Source of the DNA: UBA7672 sp965279085
Lineage (GTDB): Bacteria > Pseudomonadota > Alphaproteobacteria > Caulobacterales > Hyphomonadaceae
DNA length: 64,000 nucleotides
NCBI GenBank assembly: GCA_965279085.1
Contig: OZ257149.1
Coordinates: 1,488,001 to 1,552,000 of the forward strand
Direction of reading: 5' to 3'
In this document: in pieces, positions 43,931 to 54,102 of the stretch
How positions within the stretch are numbered: position 1 is the first letter of the stretch
Layout: every line of letters begins with the position of its first letter
Notes under the pieces: generated by a model
The model's database searches: none
What the model saw: the letters and a program-made list of their open reading frames with translations, nothing else
Told to the model about the DNA's origin: nothing
Made by a program: the position numbers and the translations under genes

Positions 43931-44107
43931 TTCACTCTGCCCCCGCTTGCGGGGGAAGTGGATCGCGGACGAAGTCCGCGAGACGAAGGGGGCGAGTCGG
44001 ATTTGCCGGATGATGGCGGTCCAGGCGCAGCCGTATTTTCGGATCCCCTCTGAACTCGCCCCCATCCTGGCTTCGCCGTACTTCCCCCGCAAGCGGGGGA
44101 AGAGTTA
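43931..44107. repeat. Large palindromic repeat with CCCCCGC hairpins
   Basis: It fills most of the 394-base gap 43885-44278. Two hairpin units, CCCCCGCTTGCGGGGG (43940-43955) and CCCCCGCAAGCGGGGG (44084-44099), face each other, with a third hairpin GCGGACGAAGTCCGC (43965-43979) and matching GGGGGCGAGT / ACTCGCCCCC segments inside. The whole folds as one long inverted repeat. Confidence 0.75.
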
Positions 44108-44278
44108 GCCCCCACATGACACCGTCAGCCTGATTTGCCGCATGTTTCCTGCGGACTTCCCCCGCCAACTCACGAAAGCTTGCCGCTGCGGCGCTTGAAA
44201 ATCCCTGCCGCGGCGGCACTGTGCCGCCAACAAAACAATCAGGGCATCCTGCCAATGGATGCTGTCGGGAGGTCCACC

Positions 44279-45370
44279 ATGAAGCCGCTTCGCATCGCCT
44301 CGCTGGCCGTGCTCGCCGCAATGCTGGCCGCGCCCGCCCTCGCCCAGCAGGCATCAGGCCCGCAGGCGGCGCCCGAAACCCCCGCCCTGCCGCAGATCGT
44401 GAAATCCGCCGCGCAGTTCACCGGCGACTACAAGACGCCGCGCACATCGGCGGGCAAGCCGGACCTGCAGGGCTTCTGGACCAACGCCTCCGTCTCGCGG
44501 ATGGACCGTCCCGCCGGCTATCCGCTGATCATCACCGATGAGCAGGCCGCCGCCCTCGAAGGCCGCGCGCTGTTCAACGTGCGCCTCAAGACGGAGAAGG
44601 ATTTCGTCGATCCGAAACAGGGCGCCCCGGAAAAAGGCAAGGCCCTTCCCGGCGTCGGCAACTACGACGTTGCCTACACCGATCCCGGCAACGCCGTGAT
44701 CAACATCAAGGGCGAGTTGCGCTCGTCCTATCTCACCTTCCCCGAGAACGGCCGCACGCCTGCGATGACCGAGAACGGCCGCGCCCTGCGCGCCGCAATG
44801 GGCGGAGCGCGGCGCGGCACGGGCTATGACAACCCGGAAGAGCGCGGCAATTCCGAACGCTGCCTCATCATCGGCACCAACGGCCCGCCCTTCGGCAACT
44901 ATCTCTACAACAACAATTTCCAGATCGTGCAGACCGCCGACCACCTGATGGTGATGTCCGAGATGATCCACGACGTGCGCGTCGCGAAGATCAACGGCGC
45001 GCACCGCACCGACGAAGTCCCTCAATGGATGGGCGACTCGGTCGCCACCTGGGAAGGCGACACGCTCGTCGTCGTGACCAGGCATCTCGACCCGCGCTCG
45101 GGCGGCGCTTTCATCTCCGAAGCCGGCAAGGTGACGGAACGCTTCACCCGCATCTCCGACAACCAGCTGCTCTACGAATTCGAGATCGACGACCCGACCG
45201 TCTACACGTCGGTGTGGAAGGGCCAGATGCCGCTCACGCGCCTCGAGGACAAGACCTACGAGTACGCCTGCCACGAGGGCAATTACGGCCTGCAGAACAT
45301 TCTCGAAGGCGGCCGCCGCAACGACCGCCTCGGCATCAGCCACACCGGCGGCGCCGATCGCGGGGAGTAG
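44279..45370 (+). CDS. Secreted protein of the three-member paralog family (copy 3)
   Basis: 363 residues from the ATG at 44279 with GGAGG upstream; the signal peptide ends ALAQQ. It has YKTPRTSAGKPDLQGFWTN, RCLIIGTNGPPFGN, FQIVQTADHLMVM, WEGDTLVVVTRHLDPR and YEYACHEGNYGLQNIL, the motifs shared with copies 1 and 2 and closest to copy 1. A longer N-terminal spacer distinguishes it. Function unknown; presumed periplasmic. A double-tip repeat follows its stop. Confidence 0.8.
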   Translation: MKPLRIASLAVLAAMLAAPALAQQASGPQAAPETPALPQIVKSAAQFTGDYKTPRTSAGKPDLQGFWTNASVSRMDRPAGYPLIITDEQAAALEGRALFNVRLKTEKDFVDPKQGAPEKGKALPGVGNYDVAYTDPGNAVINIKGELRSSYLTFPENGRTPAMTENGRALRAAMGGARRGTGYDNPEERGNSERCLIIGTNGPPFGNYLYNNNFQIVQTADHLMVMSEMIHDVRVAKINGAHRTDEVPQWMGDSVATWEGDTLVVVTRHLDPRSGGAFISEAGKVTERFTRISDNQLLYEFEIDDPTVYTSVWKGQMPLTRLEDKTYEYACHEGNYGLQNILEGGRRNDRLGISHTGGADRGE

Positions 45371-45372
45371 CG

Positions 45373-45503
45373 AGCACGCCCTCGTCCTTCGAGACGCCGC
45401 TACGCGGCTCCTCAGGATGAGGGCTACTCCACCGTCAGTCGTTTAGCCCTCATCCTGAGGGATTGCCGAAGGCAATCGTCTCGAAGGATGAAAGGGCGTG
45501 CTC
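45373..45503. repeat. Double-tip palindromic repeat, copy 2
   Basis: Same family as 23074-23196. Outer arms GAGCACGCCC and GGGCGTGCTC pair, followed by TCGTCCTTCGAGACG and its complement, then CTCAGGATGAG. The tips are GCCGC-TAC-GCGGC on the left and GATTGCC-GAA-GGCAATC on the right. Confidence 0.85.
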
Positions 45504-45574
45504 ACCGGCGCACGCAACTCCACCGCGTCTGAAACGTTGAACATGGGAACGCCATAACAAATGGAGGGCTCCCC

Positions 45575-45799
45575 ATGTCCCGCAGGCACGAGCACGATTT
45601 CAACGTCGACCACCCGATCCACGACGCCGTCTTCGGCTCGGACCCGGACGGCATGTACAACGACACGCCGCGCGGCGCGATCGGCGAGAACGTCAACATC
45701 ATCGGCACGGCCGTTCAGCCCGAGGGCTTCCAGCCGATGCGCGGCGTCGGCGACACCGACCAGGGCGACCGCCAGCCCGACGGCGGCCGCCGCCGCTAG
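45575..45799 (+). CDS. Small hydrophilic protein
   Basis: 74 residues with GGAGGG before the ATG. It starts MSRRHEHDFNVDHPIHDAVFG and ends QPDGGRRR; Gly, Asp and His are common and no hydrophobic segment exists. Probably disordered with a His-containing N-terminus. No family recognised. First of three small genes before a strong terminator. Confidence 0.65.
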   Translation: MSRRHEHDFNVDHPIHDAVFGSDPDGMYNDTPRGAIGENVNIIGTAVQPEGFQPMRGVGDTDQGDRQPDGGRRR

Positions 45800-45882
45800 T
45801 CAGGAATAGACCTGCAGGACGGGCGGAACCGGCTTCGGGTCCGCCCGTTCGCTTGTCTGGCTTTCGCCAGGAGGAGTCGGAC

Positions 45883-46095
45883 ATGCCCACGCCGAAAGAT
45901 CCGCACGTTGTCGCCCCGCCCGCGCATCCGGGAGAGGCGCCGCAGCACGAACCGCGCGTGCCCGGCGATCAGACAGATGCGGAAGCTGAGCGCCGCGATC
46001 CTCCCGGCAAGCCGTTCCGCACCCCCAACAAGACCAAGACACATCCCGCTCCCGAGCGCGGAACCGACGGCGAGCCCAAGCCTCGCACCACATAG
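45883..46095 (+). CDS. Small proline-rich disordered protein
   Basis: 70 residues from the ATG at 45883, with a strong GGAGGAG seven bases upstream. Composition is proline, glutamate and arginine rich (PPAHPGEAPQHEPRVPGDQ), ending GEPKPRTT. Disordered by appearance. No family recognised. Confidence 0.6.
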   Translation: MPTPKDPHVVAPPAHPGEAPQHEPRVPGDQTDAEAERRDPPGKPFRTPNKTKTHPAPERGTDGEPKPRTT

Positions 46096-46187
46096 GTTAG
46101 CGCAGCGGAACGATGCCCTGCGCGTCACGTTGGTCAGATGCGCAACGGGGGACGATCCGCAATAGGCGCAACAAGAGGAACCGCCAC

Positions 46188-46370
46188 ATGAACAACAACC
46201 CCCGCAATCCCCAGAACGAGAACCCCGAGAAGGCCAACGTCAACAACCCCAACCGCGAACGCGACAACGACGGCCAACGCCGCCAACAACAAGCGGAACA
46301 AGGACAACGGCCGCAACAACAGAACGCGCCGCAGGACAAACGCGACGAGCGCAAACCACAACAACGCTAG
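46188..46370 (+). CDS. Small Asn/Gln-rich disordered protein
   Basis: 60 residues from the ATG at 46188, with AGAGG upstream. It is dominated by Asn, Gln, Arg and Pro (MNNNPRNPQNENPEKANVNN), with no hydrophobic residues in runs. A strong terminator follows 43 bases after its stop, so it ends a transcript. Confidence 0.65.
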   Translation: MNNNPRNPQNENPEKANVNNPNRERDNDGQRRQQQAEQGQRPQQQNAPQDKRDERKPQQR

Positions 46371-46412
46371 GCAAGATGTAACTCCCGGCTCCACACGAGC
46401 CGCCGTACATGG

Positions 46413-46442
46413 AAAACCCCGGACCGAAAGGTCCGGGGTTTT
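46413..46442 (+). terminator. Strong rho-independent terminator
   Basis: AAAACCCCGGACC (46413-46425) pairs perfectly with GGTCCGGGGTTTT (46430-46442), a 13-pair stem closed by a GAAA tetraloop, followed by CTTTG. Because of the flanking A and T runs it can also act for the convergent gene at 46521. Confidence 0.9.
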
Positions 46443-46520
46443 CTTTGCGCCGGATTTGCTCCGGCCTATGGGGAGAGGGTGGATGCACAGCATCCACCCC
46501 CGGGCCATGTCGGCCCATGC

Positions 46521-47150
46521 TCAGAACTTGAAGCCCAGCGCAACCGTCGCCCCGGTCGTGTCGACAGCGTCGAAGCCGTACCAGGTGTAGTCAGCGCGCA
46601 GTTCAAGATTCTCGGTGAGGTCGTAGGTGATGCCCGCGCCGGCGCTCCAGCCGTCTTCCGCATCCTCCGCCAGCGTGATCGTGTTGCCGCCCGGCGTGAT
46701 CGCGTTGGCGTTCACCTCGGCATAGGCATAGCCGACGCGGCCCGAAATCTCGAACTTGTCCGAAACCGGGAACACGGCGCGCGCATAGGCCGCCGCGAGG
46801 AAGTCGAGGCCGAGATCGCCGGAGACATTGATGATGTCGGTGAAGTCGCCGTCATTGTTGTCGTCGAAGTCGAGATCGTCCTCACTGGAGTCGAAATCGA
46901 AATCGCCATCGTCGATGCCGGCCGACAGGTCCGCCTCGACCCCGAACATGGGCGTCAGCTGCAGGCCGATACGGGCCGTGATGGCGTCAGTGTCGACTTC
47001 ATAGCCGGTGTCATCCGCCTTGAAGTTCAGCCAGCTATAGCCGCCCTGGATGTAGAGGCCGCCGGATTCCTGCTGCGCATTGGCCGCGCCGGCCAGTCCG
47101 ATGGCGATTGCCGCACAGCAAGCCGCGCGCCGGAGAAGATGGGAGATCAT
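46521..47150 (-). CDS. Outer-membrane beta-barrel with an aspartate-rich loop
   Basis: 209 residues; signal peptide ends AANAQQ. Strands such as GLYIQGGYSWLNF and ISGRVGYAYAEVN alternate through a porin-like barrel ending VALGFKF. Between residues about 80 and 105 a loop contains repeated D and E residues (DDGDFDFDSSEDDLDFDDNN), which may bind calcium. This is distinct from the barrel at 5800. Confidence 0.8.
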   Translation of the reverse strand: MISHLLRRAACCAAIAIGLAGAANAQQESGGLYIQGGYSWLNFKADDTGYEVDTDAITARIGLQLTPMFGVEADLSAGIDDGDFDFDSSEDDLDFDDNNDGDFTDIINVSGDLGLDFLAAAYARAVFPVSDKFEISGRVGYAYAEVNANAITPGGNTITLAEDAEDGWSAGAGITYDLTENLELRADYTWYGFDAVDTTGATVALGFKF

Positions 47151-47391
47151 GGGGGAGTTGCTCCTGGATGTCGTTCAGCGCGCAGCCCTCCCCGAACGTC
47201 AGCTGCCCTGCCCGGTTCCTGCCCGGATAATCAGCACGCAGATTGTGTGTGCTTGCGGACACGCTTTCGCGCCGGACGTTTCGGCATGGGAACTGCTAAC
47301 CATGACGGGCCGCGCCCTCCGGCCACGGATGACAGCCCGCAAACCGCTGCTATAAGCCCGCGGTCCAGGGGATCATCCCAAGAGACCATCC

Positions 47392-48252
47392 ATGTACCGC
47401 GTCCATTGCCTCCTCCCCCGCGCCGACGCCGAGCGCCTGTCCGACGTCCTCACGGAGATGGACCCCTCGCCCGCGTCCGCCGTGTCGGTGGAAGAAGCCT
47501 CGAAGGTCTCGTGGAGTCTCGACGCCTATTGCGTCGACGAGGAACAGGCGAAGGAAGCCGCCGCCATCATGGAGCGCGAGGCGCCCGCCGCGCGCGCGTC
47601 GGTCCAGAAGCTCGACGACAAGGACTGGGTCGCCGTCTCGCTCGCCGGCCTGCCCGCCGTTCATGCCGGCCCGTTCGTCGTCGCCGGCTGGCACGAACTC
47701 GCCCACCTCGAGGGCGGCAAGATTCCCGTCTGGATCGAAGCCGGACCCGCCTTCGGCACAGGCCATCACGGCACCACCAAGGGCTGCCTCCAGTCGCTGT
47801 CGCTCGTGCTGAAGCGGAAGCGTCCGCGCCGCGTGCTCGACATTGGAACTGGCTCCGGCGTGCTGGCGCTCGCCGCGGTGAAGACCGGGGTAGAGTTCGC
47901 GCTGGGCACCGATCTCGACAGGGAATCGATCCGCATCGCGCGCGAGAATGTGAAGAACAACCGCGCCGGCCGCAGGCTCAAACTACTCTGCGCGCGCGGA
48001 ACCGGCCACCGCGCCATCCGTGTCGGCGCGCCCTACGATCTCGTTCTCGCCAACATCCTCGCCCGCCCGCTCGTCGGCCTCGCGCCGGAGATCGCGAAAC
48101 TCGTGTCGAAAGGCGGCCACGTTATCCTCTCCGGCCTGCTCTCGCATCAGGAACCCCAGGTCCGCGCCGCCTATGCCGGCCAGGGCCTCACCCTCGTCCA
48201 CCGCCGCCGCCTCAACGGCTGGTCGACGCTGACCTACGCACGAGCGGCCTGA
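47392..48252 (+). CDS. prmA: Ribosomal protein L11 methyltransferase
   Basis: 286 residues. The class I methyltransferase core has VLDIGTGSGVLALAAVK and LVLANILARPL, with GPAFGTGHHGTTKGC just before it, a PrmA-specific block. The N-terminal alpha/beta domain (MYRVHCLLPRADAERL) recognises L11. PrmA trimethylates L11 in the cytoplasm. It is transcribed from its own region, 124 bases before the peptidase gene. Confidence 0.95.
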   Translation: MYRVHCLLPRADAERLSDVLTEMDPSPASAVSVEEASKVSWSLDAYCVDEEQAKEAAAIMEREAPAARASVQKLDDKDWVAVSLAGLPAVHAGPFVVAGWHELAHLEGGKIPVWIEAGPAFGTGHHGTTKGCLQSLSLVLKRKRPRRVLDIGTGSGVLALAAVKTGVEFALGTDLDRESIRIARENVKNNRAGRRLKLLCARGTGHRAIRVGAPYDLVLANILARPLVGLAPEIAKLVSKGGHVILSGLLSHQEPQVRAAYAGQGLTLVHRRRLNGWSTLTYARAA

Positions 48253-48376
48253 TCCTGTCGTTTCACGGCGAAATTGCGCCTAAAGTCGCAGGAAAATTCC
48301 ACTCCGAAAGTATCCCACTGTCACGCGGCGCGGTTTAGACTGCACCCACTCCACAGTGCTTTCAGGCGCGAGAACC

Positions 48377-50188
48377 ATGAGACAGACATACGAAGTCATC
48401 GGCGGCCCGGCGATGGGCCGGACGAACCTGCCGCTCCTGCGCGCGACGCTGAAGTCGATGGAGCTCGACGGGCTCTACATCCCGCATGACGACGAATACC
48501 AGAACGAATATCTGCCCGCCTGCTATGAGCGCCTCGCCTGGGCGACCGGCTTCACCGGCTCGGCCGGCGCGGCGTTCGTGTTCCAGAAAACGGCGATCGT
48601 GTTCGTCGATGGCCGCTACACGCTGCAGGTGAAGCAGCAACTGGCGCCGAAGATTTTCGAGGTCGGCGATCTCGTCGATCTCGGCCCGTTCGGCTGGCTC
48701 GCGAAGCAGACCCTCACCGGCCAGAAGATCGGCTACGATCCGAAGCTGATGTCGCCCGATGCACTCGACAAGCTGGTCGATGCCGCGAAGAAAGCCGGCG
48801 CCGAACTGGTCGTCACGGAAACCAGCCCGATCGACGCGGCCTGGACGGATCGCCCCGCTGAACCGACGCACGCCGTCGTCCCGCACGATATCGCCTATGC
48901 CGGCGAAAGCTCGTCGTCGAAACGCGCGCGACTCGGCAAGATGCTCGCCGACCAGAAGCTGGACGCGGCCGTCATCACTTCGCCCGCCTCCATCGCCTGG
49001 CTGTTCAACATCCGCGGCGGCGACGTCTCTCGCACGCCGCTGCCGCTCGGTCGCGCCTTCCTGTTCTCCGACGGACAGGCCGAACTCTTCCTGCACCCCG
49101 CCAAGATCGGCGCCGAACTCGGCCAGCATCTCGGCAATGAAGTGACTCTCCGCCCGGCCAACGAACTCGAGCGCCGCATGGCGAAGCTGCAGGGCAAGCG
49201 CGTCAGCGTCGATCCAGGGATGGCCTCGTCCTGGTTCTTCGGCGCGCTGGGCAAGGCTGGCGCCGAAATCGTGCGCAGCCAGGATCCCGTGATGCTGCCG
49301 CGTGCGCGGAAGAACTCGGTTGAGGTCGAAGGCTCGCGCAAGGCGCACCGCCGCGATGGCGCCGCGCTGTCGCGCTTCCTGCGCTGGTATGAGGCGAACG
49401 GCCAGACGGGCGAAGTCACGGAGATCGATTGCGCCCGCAAGGTCGAGGAATTCCGCGAGGCGACGGGCGAGCTGAAGGACCTGTCGTTCAACTCGATCTC
49501 GTCGGCCGGACCCAACGGCGCGATCAACCACTATCGCCCCGACACGCAGACCAACCGCAAACTGGCGAAGGGCTCGCTCTTCCTGCTCGATTCAGGCGGC
49601 CAGTATCTCGACGGCACGACCGACGTCACCCGCACGCTCGCCATCGGAGAGCCGACCGAGGAGATGAAGGAGCGCAACACGCGCGTGCTAAAGGGCCACA
49701 TCGCCCTCGCCCGCGCGCGCTTTCCGAAGGGCACGACCGGCTCGCAGCTCGACGTGCTCGCGCGTCTCGCGCTGTGGGAAGCCGGCGTTGATTACGATCA
49801 CGGCACCGGCCATGGCGTTGGCAGCTATCTCGGCGTGCATGAAGGCCCGCACCGCATCTCGAAAGTGGGCAACACCGTTGCGCTCGAGCCGGGGATGATC
49901 GTCTCGAACGAGCCCGGCTACTACAAGGCCGACGCGTGGGGCATCCGGATCGAGAACCTCATCGTCGTCACCGAAGCCAAGCCGATCGCCGGCGGCGATC
50001 GCGATATGCTGGGCTTCGAGACGCTGACGCTCGCTCCGCTCGACAAGAAACTCATCCTGCCGGGTCTTCTCTCCGAACAGGAATGGATCTGGCTCGACCG
50101 CTACCACGCCCGCGTGCTGGCGGAGGTCGGTCCCCTTCTTGGCGAAGACGACCGCGCCTGGCTCGCCGAAGCGTGCAAGCCGCTCTGA
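48377..50188 (+). CDS. Xaa-Pro aminopeptidase (M24B)
   Basis: 603 residues from the ATG at 48377. Two creatinase-like N-terminal domains precede the pita-bread catalytic domain, where metal ligands appear in LDSGGQYLDGTTDVTRT, GTGHGVGSYLGVHEGP, SNEPGYYKADAWGIRIENL and the late Glu. This is the long cytosolic APP1-like type of Xaa-Pro aminopeptidase, which removes N-terminal residues before proline. Confidence 0.95.
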   Translation: MRQTYEVIGGPAMGRTNLPLLRATLKSMELDGLYIPHDDEYQNEYLPACYERLAWATGFTGSAGAAFVFQKTAIVFVDGRYTLQVKQQLAPKIFEVGDLVDLGPFGWLAKQTLTGQKIGYDPKLMSPDALDKLVDAAKKAGAELVVTETSPIDAAWTDRPAEPTHAVVPHDIAYAGESSSSKRARLGKMLADQKLDAAVITSPASIAWLFNIRGGDVSRTPLPLGRAFLFSDGQAELFLHPAKIGAELGQHLGNEVTLRPANELERRMAKLQGKRVSVDPGMASSWFFGALGKAGAEIVRSQDPVMLPRARKNSVEVEGSRKAHRRDGAALSRFLRWYEANGQTGEVTEIDCARKVEEFREATGELKDLSFNSISSAGPNGAINHYRPDTQTNRKLAKGSLFLLDSGGQYLDGTTDVTRTLAIGEPTEEMKERNTRVLKGHIALARARFPKGTTGSQLDVLARLALWEAGVDYDHGTGHGVGSYLGVHEGPHRISKVGNTVALEPGMIVSNEPGYYKADAWGIRIENLIVVTEAKPIAGGDRDMLGFETLTLAPLDKKLILPGLLSEQEWIWLDRYHARVLAEVGPLLGEDDRAWLAEACKPL

Positions 50189-50190
50189 GA

Positions 50191-50463
50191 TCAGCCAGGA
50201 CCGGCGAGAGCGCCCGGCGGCGGTGTCGGCGTGATATTGCCGCCCCCGCCCTGGATCTTGCGGAGCAGATCCTGCGCCTTCTCCGCGCCCTCATCGAATC
50301 CGCCGACCGGCTTGCAGACCTTCTGCTTGCGGGCCTTCATGCCGGTCACCGGCTCCATCGAGCACACGATCCTGGGTTCGTCCTGCTGAGGCTGGACAGC
50401 GGAAGTCTCCGTCGCAGCCGGGCCGGATACCTGCAGAAACAAGGAAACAGCGATACTGATCAT
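50191..50463 (-). CDS. Secreted Cys-motif small protein (copy 1)
   Basis: 90 residues with an N-terminal hydrophobic segment (MISIAVSLFLQVSG), likely a signal peptide. The core IVCSMEPVTGMKARKQKVCKP has two cysteines 15 residues apart and is matched by the neighbour at 50537. The C-terminus is proline- and glycine-rich. I have seen this C-x-TG-x-C pattern in related proteobacterial proteins but the function is unknown. Confidence 0.65.
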   Translation of the reverse strand: MISIAVSLFLQVSGPAATETSAVQPQQDEPRIVCSMEPVTGMKARKQKVCKPVGGFDEGAEKAQDLLRKIQGGGGNITPTPPPGALAGPG

Positions 50464-50536
50464 TTGCCTGAACCTTCAGATATCTGCGACACTAGCCGCG
50501 GATTCCGGTTTGGCAATGATCTGAAGTCGTGCGGCG

Positions 50537-50809
50537 TTAGTTGCCGAGGCCGCCTTCCGCAGGAATGCGCGCATCGCCAAGCCGCGTCAAATCGCGTTGA
50601 AGCTTGGTGTCCAGATCGTTCGACGTCTGGTTTTCCGGCCGGCAGACCTTCACTTTCTGCACGCGTGAGCCCGTCGCAAACTCGTACTTGCAGATCATTT
50701 TCGGCTCCGGCGCAGGAGTTTCAGCCGTAGTGGCGGGAACCGCAGGCGCTTCGGCAGGGGGCTGGCCAGCGGCAAGAAGAAACGCCAGAGAAACAGCAAA
50801 TGACGGCAT
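50537..50809 (-). CDS. Secreted Cys-motif small protein (copy 2)
   Basis: 90 residues from the ATG at 50809 with GGAGG upstream; the N-terminus is a signal-like helix. The core MICKYEFATGSRVQKVKVCRP matches copy 1, with the same Cys-x14-Cys spacing and TG-x-basic centre. Proline- and alanine-rich linker between the two parts. Tandem duplication is likely. Function unknown. Confidence 0.7.
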   Translation of the reverse strand: MPSFAVSLAFLLAAGQPPAEAPAVPATTAETPAPEPKMICKYEFATGSRVQKVKVCRPENQTSNDLDTKLQRDLTRLGDARIPAEGGLGN

Positions 50810-50894
50810 GGGTATCGCGCCTCCACGAGATTTCCGGGGACGTTAATTCCAAGCCGCGCCCAAGACAACGTCACAAGTTCAGGAGGATCGCATC

Positions 50895-51362
50895 GTGAAA
50901 ACTCACTGCGCCGCAGCGGCGTTGCTCGTGCTGCCCCTGATGTCCTGCACGTCAATGTCAGGTGGAAAGATCGATACCGCTTTCGCCGCCTGTCCCGCTT
51001 ACGGCCCCGCCTATGAGGTGACCGACGCCTTCATGCGCACCTTCAACAGCAAGGACGCGCAGGCCTGGGGCGCGACATTCCACTTCCCCTCCGTGCGCAT
51101 CGCCAGCGGGAACGTGACGATTATCAACTCGCCGGCCGATCTCGAGAGCGGCTTTAGTCGTCTTGAAGCAACCGGTTGGCATCACTCGGACTGGGCGAAG
51201 CGCGAGATCGTTCAATGCGGCCCGACCAAGGCGCACATGCTGACCACCTTCGTGCGCTATCGCGCGGATGGCTCCGTGCTGTCGCAGTTCGACAGCCTCT
51301 ACATCGTCGAGTTCAAGAACGACCGCTGGGCGCTGACCGCCCGGTCGAGCTTCGCGCCGTAG
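50895..51362 (+). CDS. Secreted NTF2-like lipoprotein
   Basis: 155 residues with a lipoprotein signal (lipobox MSC) and AGGAGG upstream. The domain (YEVTDAFMRTFNSKDAQAWG, then FHFPSVRIASG and LYIVEFKNDRWALTARSS) has the strand-helix order of the SnoaL/NTF2-like fold. No catalytic residues are certain. The methyltransferase gene starts two bases after its stop. Confidence 0.75.
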   Translation: MKTHCAAAALLVLPLMSCTSMSGGKIDTAFAACPAYGPAYEVTDAFMRTFNSKDAQAWGATFHFPSVRIASGNVTIINSPADLESGFSRLEATGWHHSDWAKREIVQCGPTKAHMLTTFVRYRADGSVLSQFDSLYIVEFKNDRWALTARSSFAP

Positions 51363-51364
51363 AC

Positions 51365-52161
51365 GTGGCGTCGATCAATTCCTCTCCAGGACGCACGAAG
51401 TTCGGCGAAGACGCCGCGCTCTATGATTTCGCACGGCCAGACTACCCGGCGGACTTGTTCGAATGGCTGCGCGACCGCTGCGGCCTGAATGCGCAAAGCA
51501 CGTGCTTCGAGATCGGGGCCGGCACCGGCCACGCCACCCTACCCGTCCTCGCGATGCCCGTGCGATCGGTGCTCGCCATAGAACCGGATGCACGACTGGC
51601 GGAGCGCCTGCGCGACAAGACGCGCGACGACGCCCGGCTGACGTTGGAGATTGCGCGTTTTGAAGATGTGCGACTCGACCCCGGCGCATTCGACTTCGGT
51701 TTCGCCGCAATGTCGATGCACTGGCTCGCGCGAATGAAAGCGCTGGCAAGAGTGTCGGCGGCCCTGACACCCGGCGGGCATTTTGCGATGTGGTGGAACG
51801 TCTACCACAACTCCGCCGAGCCCGACGCTTTCGGCCGCGCAACGGCGCATCTGTTCAGCGGCATCGAGCAGGATCCCAACGCGACCAAGGGCGTGGGAGC
51901 ATTCGCACTGGACGTCGCTGCACGTCTGGGCGAATTGCGAAGCGCAGGGTTCAAGGATGTCGAACACCGCGTGTTCGAGCAGGCGGTGACGTTCACACCG
52001 GAACAGCTGTCAGCACTCTACGGCACATTCTCCCGCGTGCGCATGGCGCCGGAAGAAACACGAATGCGCCTGCTTGGCGAGGCCGAGCGCGTGGTGCGCG
52101 AAGATTTCGGCGGAACCGTAACGCGGATGGTAACGGCCAGTGCGTTTGTGGGGCGACGCGC

Positions 52162-52165
<4 letters not shown>
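51365..52165 (+). CDS. Class I SAM-dependent methyltransferase
   Basis: 266 residues from the GTG at 51365, two bases after the previous stop. CFEIGAGTGHATLPVL is motif I, AIEPDARLAERLRD motif post-I, and FDFGFAAMSMHWL the motif-II region. It is of the ubiquinone/menaquinone-like Methyltransf_11 group. The substrate is unknown. Its stop overlaps the convergent lepA stop by four bases. Confidence 0.85.
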
Positions 52166-53970
<1,805 letters not shown>

Positions 53971-54102
53971 TTTTCTTTCCTAGGCGGCGGCGTCTAGCAG
54001 ACGGGTGTTAAAGGGCCAAGCAGCGGCTGCCAGACCGCTGTAAACTATTCGCCTGTCAGGCTTTTTTGACTGTTCTGGCATGGGCGTTGCGCCATTCGGC
54101 GC

